Source: Athripsodes cinereus
Lineage: Eukaryota > Arthropoda > Insecta > Trichoptera > Leptoceridae
NCBI GenBank assembly: GCA_947579605.1
Contig: OX388318.1
Span: 4,154,001 to 4,218,000 of the forward strand
DNA length: 64,000 nt
Direction of reading: 5' to 3'
Below are positions 50,331-63,188 of the stretch, piece after piece. Position 1 is the stretch's first letter. Every line of letters starts with the position of its first letter. The translations under genes were made by a program, and so were the position numbers. Under the pieces are notes generated by a model, which made no database searches, was not told the origin of the DNA, and saw nothing but the letters and a program-made list of their open reading frames with translations.

Positions 50331-50626
50331 GTTTAATTATTTATTTTTTATTTGCTGTTTTCAATAGATAATTCTTTATTACGATTCTCTGATGAAGTTT
50401 AGTAAACTTTATGCAAACAAAAATATTAATGAAAAGAATAATTTTCTTGAAACTATAGAGGAGGCGGCCTCGGGGTATCTCCTACGACCATAGTCAGCCT
50501 TTTACAGCAGTGTGTAATGTTAAAAACGATCCGTGCCTAGGGGTGTTCTAATTCTGTAATGCTTTATTATTATAATTCACAATTAAACTGTGTATCCGGG
50601 CGGCGGAAGGAAAGAGAATAGGTATA

Positions 50627-50650
50627 ATATATAGTACATGTACTATATAT
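50627..50650. repeat. perfect 24-bp palindrome
   Basis: ATATATAGTACA is followed immediately by its exact reverse complement, centred between 50638 and 50639. It could form a cruciform but may be chance in AT-rich sequence. Confidence 0.7.
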
Positions 50651-50998
50651 GTATGTATGTACTTGTTAGCTTTACAAGGAATACCGTAGCGCACACATTT
50701 GGTTTTAATATTTGCACAAAGGGTTAGAATTTGATAGAACAATAATAGTTGTAAAACTATTGGGTAATCCACCCATTATTATATTAGGACATACTCACCA
50801 AATATACTGTATATTATACCACGTTACTTACTTATTGACTTATAATAAATATTGACATAGCTAAGGAAATAATAAATTAATACCCCGCTTAATGGAGGAA
50901 ACTTTGTGAGATGTTTGCCAGTATTATCATAGGTAGTAGTATAATATTGAGCCGTGGAGCACCCGGTAAAGAATTGGTCTCCCACTCTTCTGCGTAAG

Positions 50999-51156
50999 TT
51001 TTCGAGTGTCCTGTAAAAGGCAGGTGTTCGAAAAAAATAAGACATTTTACATCTTAAATTCAGCGATGAGGCTTGCCACCCATCCTGAATGTCTTGATTT
51101 TATATTGGCACGAAGAGGACAGTTTGCATGTTTTTTACGTGCAGCTGATCTGCTGG
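50999..51156 (+). repeat. dispersed repeat copy with coding-like peptide
   Basis: It aligns with the reverse complement of 26588-26742 over its whole length. The plus frame reads ILNSAMRLATHPECL, then ARRGQFACFLRAADLLATPL. The segment upstream (50952-51030) has GTTCGAAAA, close to a tRNA B-box, so a tRNA-derived SINE is one possibility. Conservation of ATHP, CL, RGQ and AC between the copies suggests a protein-coding origin instead. Confidence 0.6.
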
Positions 51157-51686
51157 CTACCCCACTTGTGGGATGTGCTGTGATGGTATAGTATAGTAGT
51201 AGTATAATATTATATTAGACACCATTTACACACATACATGATTGTTGTGTACACTGATTTTGTTTATCTATGTTACAAATATCCAGCACATTCTGCTGTT
51301 TTCTATTCTCTATTCAAATCGTTTTGTTTCTTAGCACTATGTAGTATATATGGGAGTTTCAGATACTTAATTCCCTACGCACATTAGCTGATATTGTTTT
51401 CTGGGGAAGGAGTCTGATTTGTTTTAGTCGTGACACGTTTTCTCCATTGTGGTTTTCACCAACATCTCAATGTCGCGATGTACAGTCGTATGACAATTTA
51501 TTATGGCCACCCTAAATATTCCTGTAAAACAGTAGGAAATAATGTTTTGTTTATATTTTTTAGCATTCTTTTTACTCAAAAATTATTATAATTGAAGGTA
51601 TAAGTATTCCTTTAATTAATAAAGCACATTTTACTTTGATAATACAATTTATTGATAAAATATTTCGAATATTTAGGTGTAGTGTG

Positions 51687-52823
51687 TCAATATTTTGTCA
51701 CTCCACCTTTTGCCTCTATCACTGCATGTACTCTTTTTGGCATGCTTTTAATGCAATTTTCTGCCATTTCCTTAAGTCTAGCGTTGTGATTCCAATGATA
51801 TATGATTCTTTCAATTAAATAAACTTTATTCGTGATATTCTCCTTCGCCACTTCCTTTTTCAGCAGTTCCCAAACATTCTCTATTGGATTAAGGTCCGGA
51901 GAGTTTCCTGGCCAATCCAACAATGGAACATTCTGTTCCATTAGATATTTTTTAATTGATTTGGCCGTATGGCATGGTGCCCCATCTTGCATAAAGATTC
52001 TTTTATCTCCAGGACCAAACCATTCTGCCAATTGTGGCAACAATCTTTGTTCAAGGACATTTTTATATTGCCCCTGATTCATCATCCCATCAACAATATA
52101 AAGTCTTCCCATCCCTTTCCCAGAAATAACTGACCAAATCATCACCGATGTTGGATGTTTGACTGTTTCAATAATGCAGCTGGATAAATATTTCTCTCCA
52201 ACCTTTCTCTTGACATATTGAGCCTTTTTTGTCAAGACTTGAAAAGTACTTTCGTCACTAAAGCAAACCTGAAAATGTAAGGTGATATTTCATTTAGTTG
52301 AACTATAAAAGCTTTTTCATGCTTTATGTAAAAAATTATTTTTTGTATTACTATTTTTAATAATAATTACCGATTTCCAGTCATCTTCAGTAAAATTCTT
52401 GTGTTTTTTCGCCCAATCCAACCTTTTTTGCATCATTTTTGGTGTCAATTTTGGTTTCCTTGCTGGGCGTCTCGAATTGTAACCGAGATCATGCAGTCGC
52501 CTTTGAACTGTTCTCTTAGACATACGAATACCAGATTGCTCCAATTTTTCAGTTATTGCATCGTTTGATGCTTGTCTGTTTTCCAGAACAATCTTCGTCA
52601 GTATTTTTTCGCCACGTGGTGTGAGAATTTTTTTTTTACCACATTTACCAACCCTCTTTGGAGTCAAGTTCTCCATACGTGATATTTTTTTTTGTATATT
52701 TTGAACAGATACTCGAGAAACATCACACCTTTTAGCTATTTCTCTTTGAGAATAACTTGTATTCGTTAGTAGCGTTCGAATCTCTGCCACTTTTTGTGGT
52801 GTTAAATCTTTTTTCTTACCCAT
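51687..52823 (-). CDS. Tc1-type DD34E transposase, two exons
   Basis: Exon 1 (52823-52371, 151 residues) starts MGKKKDLTPQKVAEIRTLL and contains paired-like helix-turn-helix motifs (SQREIAKRCDVSRVSVQNI; MSKRTVQRRLHDLGYNSRRP) that bind the inverted repeats. Exon 2 (52268-51687) adds 193 residues, 344 in total, a normal Tc1 length. The catalytic acids are Asp156 in CFSDES, Asp246 in FMQDGAPCH and Glu281 in SPDLNPIENVW, with 34 residues between the last two, hence DD34E. The frames join only if the 102-base stretch 52370-52269 is spliced out; it has GTAATT and TTTTCAG borders in phase 0, placing the junction between WKS and VCFSDES. Without splicing the protein stops soon after the DNA-binding half. 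No defect is visible, so activity is possible. Confidence 0.9.
52269..52370 (-). other. 102-bp intron in the Tc1 transposase gene
   Basis: On the minus strand it begins GTAATTATTATT and ends TTACATTTTCAG. Its removal restores a continuous transposase frame immediately before the first catalytic Asp. Retention adds about 17 residues and then a stop. Confidence 0.8.
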
Positions 52824-54042
52824 AACTAAAATAAATTAACAAATTTTAACACCCACAGTTTAGTATTTGCTTAAATACTCATAATTTATAAAATATTGTA
52901 TAAAACATAAATATTTTAACATACAAATATAAAAAAATGTTAAATAAATAATATTTTCATTGATTTGAATACTTACTTTAAAGATATCTTCCTAAAATTT
53001 ATCAGAAACACCAAAAGAAAATTTGACACGTGTATCGTGAGACCATCAGTAACAATATGGCATTGTACAAAATGGCTGCCAGGAATAACAGTGTTGCCAA
53101 CAACACAAAAAATGCACTGATTATTTTAAGATCAAACCATATTATACAATTTCAAGTAAACTAAATACGATACTTTTATTACTTATAGCTAAAAAAACCC
53201 AAGTATTTTCAAATATGATCAAATTCTATAGGTGGCCATAATAAATTGTCATACGACTGTACATACCTACGTACGTATCAATGTTACATTTATATCAAGT
53301 ACTTTCATATCGGAAAATCCAACATGTTTTATTGATAATTGATAAATCTACTTCGTCGTGTACCTATTCATTTAATGTAGGTATGATGAAAATAATTTGT
53401 ATAGAATCTCTTATTCGATAACATGTCATGTGTATCGTGCTTTGGTAGGTTCCGTATTACATACAATATTATTCTATTTTTATGAAATAGTTTCTTATGT
53501 TCTTTACTTGTAATACACTTCTCGTAGTTTCAGAAGTAATGCGTCTCTTGAAGCTTTTTTGCCAGGACTCGAATTTTCGGCTTTCAGTCAACAGTTTTAT
53601 TTTTACGTTATACCTATTACATCAACATCCATGGAATTTGGGTTAACGTTTGTTTAAAAGCATTGTGATCGTAAAGATTTCATAGATAAGTATTATTGCT
53701 GAAATTTTTACGTCTGTCTATCTGTAAATAAAATGTGTACTTATTTTTTTAGTGTAAATTAATTATTATTTAGATATTTGTTGAAAGCTCTCGGCGATAT
53801 ACTGTTCTCTGTATTTTGAAACGTTTTCCATGACATTTATCGTTTAATATATCACGGACTTTATTAGGCCATTCAAGAAAGTTCCAAACATTACGACTTT
53901 AAAACTTTACGCCCGCCGCCCGCCTTATTAACGTGCAATGGGAACCTATGTATGGTGTTTATCCAACAACTTATTGATTTCATTCTGCTTCGAATCATTT
54001 GTTTTTATGTTATTGCTAATACCTGAAACTAAAGAAAAATAC

Positions 54043-56129
54043 ATTATATCAAAGTCTGTGTACATATAAATAGTAATATACTTATTACCTGTTAAGTGTT
54101 GATGATCAAAATTACAGGATGTTATAATGTCTAGGGATTAAACTGTTTATGTAAGCACATAGTACGTATGTTATAACTAAGTATATTATCTCAAACTAAG
54201 TATATTATATCAAAGTCTGTGTACATATAAATAGTAATATACTTATTACCTGTTAAGTGTTGATGATCAAAATTACAGGATGTTATAATGTCTAGGGATT
54301 AAACTGTTTATGTAAGCACATAGTACGTATGTTATAACTAAGTATATTATCTCAAACTAAGTATATTATATCAAAGTCTGTGTACATATAAATAGTAATA
54401 TACTTATTACCTGTTAAGTGTTGATGATCAAAATTACAGGATGTTATAATGTCTAGGGATTAAACTGTTTATGTAAGCACATAGTACGTATGTTATAACT
54501 AAGTATATTATCTCAAACTAAGTATATTATATCAAAGTCTGTGTACATATAAATAGTAATATACTTATTACCTGTTAAGTGTTGATGATCAAAATTACAG
54601 GATGTTATAATGTCTAGGGATTAAACTGTTTATGTAAGCACATAGTACGTATGTTATAACTAAGTATATTATCTCAAACTAAGTATATTATATCAAAGTC
54701 TGTGTACATATAAATAGTAATATACTTATTACCTGTTAAGTGTTGATGATCAAAATTACAGGATGTTATAATGTCTAGGGATTAAACTGTTTATGTAAGC
54801 ACATAGTACGTATGTTATAACTAAGTATATTATCTCAAACTAAGTATATTATATCAAAGTCTGTGTACATATAAATAGTAATATACTTATTACCTGTTAA
54901 GTGTTGATGATCAAAATTACAGGATGTTATAATGTCTAGGGATTAAACTGTTTATGTAAGCACATAGTACGTATGTTATAATTAAGTATATTATCTCAAA
55001 CTAAGTATATTATATCAAAGTCTGTGTACATATAAATAGTAATATACTTATTACCTGTTAAGTGTTGATGATCAAAATTACAGGATGTTATAATGTCTAG
55101 GGATTAAACTGTTTATGTAAGCACATAGTACGTATGTTATAACTAAGTATATTATCTCAAACTAAGTATATTATATCAAAGTCTGTGTACATATAAATAG
55201 TAATATACTTATTACCTGTTAAGTGTTGATGATCAAAATTACAGGATGTTATAATGTCTAGGGATTAAACTGTTTATGTAAGCACATAGTACGTATGTTA
55301 TAACTAAGTATATTATCTCAAACTAAGTATATTATATCAAAGTCTGTGTACATATAAATAGTAATATACTTATTACCTGTTAAGTGTTGATGATCAAAAT
55401 TACAGGATGTTATAATGTCTAGGGATTAAACTGTTTATGTAAGCACATAGTACGTATGTTATAACTAAGTATATTATCTCAAACTAAGTATATTATATCA
55501 AAGTCTGTGTACATATAAATAGTAATATACTTATTACCTGTTAAGTGTTGATGATCAAAATTACAGGATGTTATAATGTCTAGGGATTAAACTGTTTATG
55601 TAAGCACATAGTACGTATGTTATAACTAAGTATATTATCTCAAACTAAGTATATTATATCAAAGTCTGTGTACATATAAATAGTAATATACTTATTACCT
55701 GTTAAGTGTTGATGATCAAAATTACAGGATGTTATAATGTCTAGGGATTAAACTGTTTATGTAAGCACATAGTACGTATGTTATAACTAAGTATATTATC
55801 TCAAACTAAGTATATTATATCAAAGTCTGTGTACATATAAATAGTAATATACTTATTACCTGTTAAGTGTTGATGATCAAAATTACAGGATGTTATAATG
55901 TCTAGGGATTAAACTGTTTATGTAAGCACATAGTACGTATGTTATAACTAAGTATATTATCTCAAACTAAGTATATTATATCAAAGTCTGTGTACATATA
56001 AATAGTAATATACTTATTACCTGTTAAGTGTTGATGATCAAAATTACAGGATGTTATAATGTCTAGGGATTAAACTGTTTATGTAAGCACATAGTACGTA
56101 TGTTATAACTAAGTATATTATCTCAAACT
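54043..56129. repeat. 161-bp satellite array, about 13 units
   Basis: The marker AAAGTCTGTGTACATATAAA starts units at 54051, 54212, 54373 and every 161 bases to 55983. The units look identical except for one C-to-T change near 54980 (GTTATAATTAAG for GTTATAACTAAG). Each unit contains a shorter internal duplication, AACTAAGTATATTAT followed by CTCAAA or ATCAAA. The flanks match only partial units. Near-identity implies very recent expansion or strong homogenisation; the true copy number may differ if the assembly collapsed or expanded it. Confidence 0.95.
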
Positions 56130-56501
56130 TTCACATAGGTTTACCATATTGTGGGTGAGATTTGAACAATTCCAGAAGGTGTAAGTATATTGTTGACTTA
56201 ATTTACTGGTATTATAATCGATTTGGTCAATTTTCAGTATATCTAATGTTCGGACATACTAAGAAGTCTTAGAATATAAAAGTATCTCCTGTGATTGGTG
56301 TACAAAACGATGACTTGAATGTTACACGCATTCTTTCCATCAATTAAGAAAAAAACCTTGGTGCTATAGTGAGATGGATACACCTTTATGACTTTTACTG
56401 CACCATCAAACTAGACCTCAGTTTTAATATCTAATAAATACAATTTGCTTTTGTCCGAATATAAAATGTAAACCTTACAATTATATTTATTATTGAGTTC
56501 A

Positions 56502-56580
56502 CTAGTGATCTTTTTCTGTTCCAACTATCTCATATGGAATACCAAAGACTTCTCGCGACGACGCATCTACAAGCATATTC
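56502..56580 (-). other. weak candidate terminal exon, unidentified
   Basis: On the minus strand CAAAAATCTTTCAG precedes base 56580. One frame then reads NMLVDASSREVFGIPYEIVG and TEKDH to TAG at 56502. An AATAAA follows within about 15 bases (56491-56486). The peptide looks protein-like but is only 25 residues and unidentified. It adjoins the satellite array. Confidence 0.18.
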
Positions 56581-56765
56581 CTGAAAGATTTTTGACATTA
56601 ATTATATAGTATTGAGTTGGTATCGCATATTATTTATTTCTCACGTTCATCATATTTTTATATCACGTGCTTACATGTGGAGACAATACATAAATTACAA
56701 CGGCTAAGTTGTACATACATACACAGTACATAAGTTCCAACCCTAGTGAGGAGGGGCGGCAATAA

Positions 56766-56782
56766 TAGTAGTAGTAGTAGTA
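56766..56782. repeat. (TAG)n microsatellite
   Basis: Five to six AGT units in purine-rich DNA. Confidence 0.75.
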
Positions 56783-58746
56783 AAGTATAACACAATGATA
56801 ATGATGGTAGTATAAATAAAATAATAGTATTACTGTAGTTAGTTGAAAGTAAAGTAATAATAATTAGTGAAATAATGTATTAAGCATCACCGTGTAAAGT
56901 GGAGTGGTGGGTAGCAGCAGCGATTCCTCCTTAGGAGCGTTGATGCGGCTTTAGTACCTCATGTTTTATTTTATTTTAAAACCAGTTTTCAAAAACGAAT
57001 TTGTAATATCCTTCAAAGCATAAAGAGCATCTTTATTTGTTATCATGGACATGAATATTGAGAAAGTAAAATGATGTTTCCTTTAGGAATATATAGTGTA
57101 TATATTTTTTATTATTCTACCGCACCCCCCGTATGTGTACGCTATGGTGGTTGGTTGTTATTATTGTTTCAATACTAGACACACCACACAGTATAGTACA
57201 ACATACATAATAATTCCTAGCACGCACGTCTTATTAATTATTTATTAAATTATCGACAGCAGGTAGAGGAGTTGTGGCCCTCGTTCCCTCCCTATCTCCC
57301 TCCTTACACTTACATAATTAAACTACTTAAATTGTATCTACTTATTACATACGTACTCGCAATTAATATTATCGCTTTATTTTATTTTTATTTTAGAAAT
57401 ATATACGGCAAGAAGCCTTTTACATGTTGACATACATTTTCAAAAATATAAAAAGATAACAGTGACATAACCATAGGTATAAAATTACTTAGTGTCTAAA
57501 GATCAAACAGTAACCAGAGAATTATGTGTCAAGAATAAATAATTAGTACAACCCAAATATATATGATCAAATAAAAAAAAAGACGACACAATAAATAAGA
57601 ATAATTGAAATAATAATTATAAATTAATTAATAATAAATTAATATGAGGCTAAATTACTTAAATAATATGACATTAATAAAAATAAATGAATTAAAATAA
57701 ATATGACAATAATATATAAAAAAAACATACACAAAATAAAATCTAACATTAATAAATTAAGGAATTCAGTAGTAATATGAATGTGATGTGTCATTATTAT
57801 TACAATATTATGTCTACCGAATATGTGTGTATGTACGTATTGCTTATGAACTATTGTTTTTTTACGACTGTTACTAGAACCGTGAAAAATTACGACTTTT
57901 TTGATGAAATTATAATTAAGTAGGTATCTAGGTTTAATGCTAGTAGAAAAAACTACTTTTGTTGAATCGCATAATATTAGTAAAACGTTTTGTTTTAATT
58001 TTATGTTAATTGAATTAGATTCTTACTACAAAAGTAATTTTGTCGATAGCGGAATTTACACATAAAAGTTTTCTTTAGGAATTGAACATATTACTTGGAG
58101 CTTTTCATTATTATACCCGAAATAAAATTTAAAAAAATTGAAATTGTCTTATTTATCGGATATTTTTGTCATTGTGAGAATATAAGCAACAGTTAATTAC
58201 CTTAAACATTTTGTAGTGTTTAAAGCTGTTATAATAAATGTCCCGTCCCACACGACCCGAACTTTTTTATTTATTTATTTATTTGCCACTAACATAATGT
58301 TATTCACTTAGTTACTTATTGTACCTTAGTTGCGTTACCTACGTTATGAAAGTGGTGAATAGTGAGTATAGATACCTCACGGAATGATGGAGATGGGCGC
58401 TTGAAGAAGATTGATGAATTGTTGCGACCTTGGCCGGCTAGTTAATGTGTGTCTGAACTGTGGAAAAATATTTATTACTATCAAAGACTTTGGAGACTAG
58501 TTGGTCCATGTCATAAAGTATTACTTTCACACTTATTTCATAATTTATATTTTATGTCATGTTCCTGTTAAAAGTGCCAAAAATTTTTTTTGCTTCTGCG
58601 GGTTCAATGTTTCTTTTTTTCATTATACTACTTTTAATCCTCGTTTTGCACATTCGATCAATCCAGTAAAGTAATATTGATATTTTTTGTTTTGTTTGTA
58701 GGACTTCTTGTTTTAATCATTTAAATGGTACTTTATTAATTAAATT

Positions 58747-58800
58747 TTAATTAATTAATTAATTAATTAATTAATAAAAATTAATAAAAATTAATAAAAA
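58747..58800. repeat. (TTAA)n run followed by three TTAATAAAAA units
   Basis: About seven AATT units are followed by three decamer repeats of TTAATAAAAA, then poly-A-rich DNA. It is a simple repeat with no element attached. Confidence 0.85.
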
Positions 58801-60470
58801 TTAAAAATAAAAAAATTAAACGCGTACTAAATTTTTACTAAATGGAAAAAAACACTTGATTTTTCATATATTATATCATAATATGTACCTACAATAGTAT
58901 TACTTTCTCTTGATACCGTCTAGTTGTAGCAATGATAGATTTGCAGTCATATTAATTGTTAGTTAGGTACTTTAGAAGAGCTTCAAATTGAAGTGTACTT
59001 AAAAAGCCTTTCGTTCACAACATCACTGTAAGTAGGCATAACAATAATACCATAATCTGAGCTTACCTAGTACTAAAAGTATCTACCTACATAATATAAT
59101 AAAGTTGGAGAAGCTCTTGATGTTAGCAATTAAATACGATATTTTTACACAAGTGCAATGATTATTTATATTACATATGTAATAAGTATGTAGTTAAACA
59201 ATGTGTGTACCGAGTTGGTAGATGGGTATATAGTATATACCCTCGGGAGCAACATCACTCCTTCAAATTATTTGATCGAGCTGTTTCGGGAGAAATTGAC
59301 ATACGCACGCAGGCACATATGTAATAAATGTATAGTAATGATAATAATAACGTAATATAACATTTGAAAATAATTGGCGTGATATCAGGATACATATTAT
59401 ATACCTACCCACTTTTCTGGCAATACATACGTACATAATAGGCATGTATATTGATAGCTGTTACGCACTTCTTATATTAGACATGTTGATATTGTTATGT
59501 TTACCTGTTGTACTGCGTATTATATTACATTATATATTATATTATGCACGGTGTTTACTGTACAGTATATATTATTATCTATGTACGTACTACAACATAC
59601 AGCCTCCATTTCCACCCCCACCCCCTCGGCCCATCTCCCCGCCTCTCCTGTCGTTTTCGTCTCATATGCCCCGGATATCCTGTTTACATTCGATCGCTCA
59701 CACTAAATTTCTCATCTCCTTACGAATTTTGGTTTCCATGTCGAGTTTTGTAGACCGTGTGTGTATGTATATTTTTCTCTTTTATTTCTCACGACTTAGG
59801 TACTCTTTTTTTAAGGTATAAAGATAACTTTATTGATATGAATGATTGGGGGTATTTGAACCGTCTTAGAGTTTCTCACGCACCCAAATATAATGTGTAT
59901 ACTGTACTCTGTACATCAGTAGTCCCGTCTTATTGTTTTAACAAACTTCTGTTTTCCAGTTAAACTGTCCCAACAACCTACTTACCCGCCCGCTGGCTGC
60001 TCGCCTTGCCTCAGCACGACGTTTAATATCTTCCAATACATTCTTCTAAAGATTTTCTTTGTTCCCATTCAAATTGTATTGGTATAATTTTGTTTTACAT
60101 CAAAAGAAATGTAGAAAAGTCGATATTATATCTGAAGAAAGAAATCGTCTTGAATGTAAATTCGCAATCTGCTTTATCGCTCCACACCCGCCTTTAATAC
60201 TTTATATGTGTATTGCAGAGGGATATTTCTTTTGTAGCCTGAATGTATACAATACATACCTATTACATTTTTTTTCATTCGAGGTTCCAAGAAATACATT
60301 GATTTTCTTGGTCAATTGGATTCATATTTAATACTCTTTTATTTGACTCACCTACCCCAAGTTTCAATCAAAGGAAGGCTGTTAAAATTTTCTTTTAATC
60401 TGTTTTTGTATTGTGCCATGAATTTTTCTATTACTTAAATAAAGTAGCATTTCAAATACAATCATCACAG

Positions 60471-60568
60471 ATTTTGAGCCATTGTTGAATACAATCAAGG
60501 TTGTAGTATTGCACGCTACTCACGCGTACCAGGAGTATCGACCCGAGCAGTTGAGGATTGCGAAACAC
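60471..60568 (+). CDS. candidate internal coding exon, unidentified
   Basis: A 98-base block between CATCACAG and the consensus donor GTGAGT is open in a frame starting with two bases of a split codon, then 32 codons: FEPLLNTIKVVVLHATHAYQ and EYRPEQLRIAKH. GC is close to 50 percent in AT-rich DNA. Another frame over the same bases is also open, beyond the donor, to 60669, so coding status is unproven. The entry phase does not fit directly after hnRNP K exon 5, and the peptide is not a KH domain. It could be an exon of a nested or neighbouring plus-strand gene. Confidence 0.3.
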
Positions 60569-61992
60569 GTGAGTTGGGCGCCTCCACGTTGCTAGTCTAT
60601 TTGTCTACTCGAGTACTTCTGCTTCGTGTAAGGGCAAGATGCTTGTTCATCTATTCTCAGGCATACTGAATGTGACCTTTTTGAAAAATTCAACCATCCG
60701 AATTTAATTAGAGAATTGACGCAGATGATGAATGTCGTAGCTGGAGCATGTTTTTTAGGTGTAAATATTTAGGTATTATGAAGGTGTGTGTGTATATATA
60801 GGTATCGGAGGTGCTCTCGTTTTGTTTTCCGTTTATTTACGATTTGATATACATATTATATAACCCAAGTGATATTATCACTTCGCTGTAATGTAATAAA
60901 ACCAAATTAATATAACACTGCAGAAAATTAATTATTGTGCTTGCTTTGCGAATGTATTGTCGATGTAATGAAAATATTCCTATGTGCGTTTAATTTTATG
61001 CGCGTATTATTTACTCCGATTTTTAATTACTCTCGTATTAATTTTCTGTCAGGAACAATTTTATCCACATGCCGGTGTAGACACAAATACGAACTGTGCT
61101 ATCATACTATGTAGGTATATCATATGGTAGAGGTAGAGGTAGTCATGTCACACCGTGGAATACACATCCGTGAAAACAGAAGGATAGGATGTGGTAGAAG
61201 GTGAAATCAGTGATACCACTTTCTATATCACCTACCATATGACACCAAGTGATTGACTAGCGTGTCTTTTCAGAAGTTCCCTTTTACTTCCGTTTTGATA
61301 GAGCGCGTGCCAAGTCGCTGTCTGAAAATAATAGCACTCAAATGTTTGTTTTTTTTTTATTTTTTTCATAATTATAGGTATTTTGGTTACTACACACATA
61401 TTCATATATTATTTTTTTTCTATTTGTACTACACATTTTAATTACTCGAGGTCGGTGACTTGGATCTTCCTTTTTGTCTAACCACTGTTTGCGGTTAGCA
61501 CCAGGTGTTTCGTGTCACGAAGGAAGGAAGGGATAACAAAATTCGAAGATATGTAAGGACAGTTCCCTGACTATTTCAAGTCAGTCATCGTTTGGTCTTT
61601 CGTAGAACATGTCTTTTTCTTGTTCTGTTTCATATTAAATTAAGTTAATAAAAAAATCTGAAATCTAAAATTATCTGTTTAGCAAATACATGATTGAAAT
61701 TTGAATTTATTAGAGGTTTACCTAAATTTACAATTTGTTATTGACTTTAATGTTATGTGATTGTTAAGTATACAGTGTTGTGAGTTTATTAGTGTTACAT
61801 ATATGTGATATACTTTTTCTGAAATGAGTTACCATATCAACCCGAATTATTATTTGGCGTAAGTGTATATTTCAACATTGTTATTAAAGATGAGAGTTTG
61901 ATAAGCAAAAGAGGTAAGTAAAGGATAAGAATATATATTATCAAGATACATATAATAATACAGGCACACCTACCTACCTATATAAAATATAC

Positions 61993-62130
61993 GGGCTGTT
62001 TCACCACCTCTGGATAAAGTTCTAGATAACTATCCTTAGGATAAATTTATCTACAAGAAAAACTGAAGCGAGCGTTTCACCACCTACAGATTTCTTACGG
62101 ATTGTTATCCGCCAGTTAGCAGTGGCAACG
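61993..62130. repeat. partial transposon end with GGGCTGTTTCACCACCTCTG
   Basis: GGGCTGTTTCACCACCTCTG starts the block, and GCGTTTCACCACCTACAGAT recurs inside with GGATAA/TTATCC words. This resembles a MITE terminus with a subterminal copy. No matching inverted end was found before the right edge, so its length is unknown. Confidence 0.4.
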
Positions 62131-63188
62131 TTGTAATTTCATGCGTTTGTTGAATGAATGTATGCACGTAGGTAGGAATATAGGGAATATACATGGACCT
62201 AAATAGAGTAATGGACAGACACTTTGGTAAACATTTTGTAGCTGCGCGGGGAGGGAAATGACGACCATTTTGTAAGAAATAAATTTTGTTCGGTGCGTCG
62301 CATTTGGGCTGCGTTCAGACAGTCACCGAGTGATCAGTCGACGACGCATATTTTGAAAGTACCTATACAATGCCAGTACGCATTCATAGTGTTCATGTAC
62401 TGTACTATGTTACTATGTTTTCAAAATGTGTAACAAAATAAGAATTATAGTCTCAGAAAATATACTCGATTTCTGCGTAGGTAATTGTCATTTATAATTT
62501 CTGACGCTGATTCAGTGAATTCGTTTGGATAAATTTAGGATATAAACTTGTAACAAGTATTTGGGAAGTATACAAGCTCAGAAAGTTAGATAATGGAATA
62601 ATTAAAAAAAAAGTATAAAGCAATTAGTTATAAACTAATCAAGTAGTTATTACTTTAACTGTTAATTTTAAAGATACCTATTAAAATAATTTATTCCTTC
62701 GTTAGAGACAAAAATATTTTTATCATTTAAAAGAAATACAAAAGTACTTGAATGCTACTATAAAAAGGCGCCAGTCAAATAATAATAAAAATATTAATTA
62801 TTTAAATATATTCATAATTTACGTCTTTTACACGTCGGCGAATTTAAGAAATTATAACAAAAAGTAAAACCAAAAAAAAAATTTTTTTTTAAAGTTATAA
62901 AAGCAATAAAAAAAATAATAAAAAGACGTAAAAAATAATGGCGCCATTACGATAACATTGGGTCATAAAACGCTCTAAGTTATTCACGATTATCCGGATT
63001 ACATTCACCACTCACTGCAACTTCATGGTCGTTCAGGTCAAACGACGCCGAGTGACATTTATGCTCCCATGAACCAACCCTTGTATTTGTATGTTTAGTT
63101 GTTTTAAAAATGTTTAAAGTTTTTGCACATCAGTTGAATTTTTCATATCGGTTTTTGTTTTTATATCTAGAAGAATAGGAATCATCTT

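Larger units (their letters stand above)
51483..53259 (-). mobile_element. complete Tc1-type transposon, 1777 bp
   Basis: Perfect 29-bp inverted repeats begin CAGTCGTATGACAATTTATT at 51483-51511 and 53231-53259, flanked by TA on each side (51481-51482 and 53260-53261). One transposase gene lies inside on the minus strand with no stop or frameshift once its intron is removed. Identical inverted repeats and an intact gene point to a recent insertion. It sits antisense within the large hnRNP K intron. Confidence 0.93.

Noticed and set aside
50952..51030. tRNA gene or tRNA-derived head suggested by GTTCGAAAA
   Set aside because: No complete cloverleaf or A-box could be drawn, so it is kept only as a remark on the dispersed repeat.
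59957..60010. GC-rich stretch after TTTTCCAG, considered as the next hnRNP K exon
   Set aside because: No frame gives the expected KH2 continuation, and the phase and peptide do not fit.
59444..60331. Several overlapping plus frames of 68-125 residues
   Set aside because: Three frames are open over the same region with low-complexity Pro/Ser/Tyr content, which indicates stop-poor sequence rather than a gene.
61274..61345. Frame KFPFTSVLIERVPSRCLKII after CTTTTCAG
   Set aside because: No usable donor follows, and the frame decays into poly-Phe sequence.
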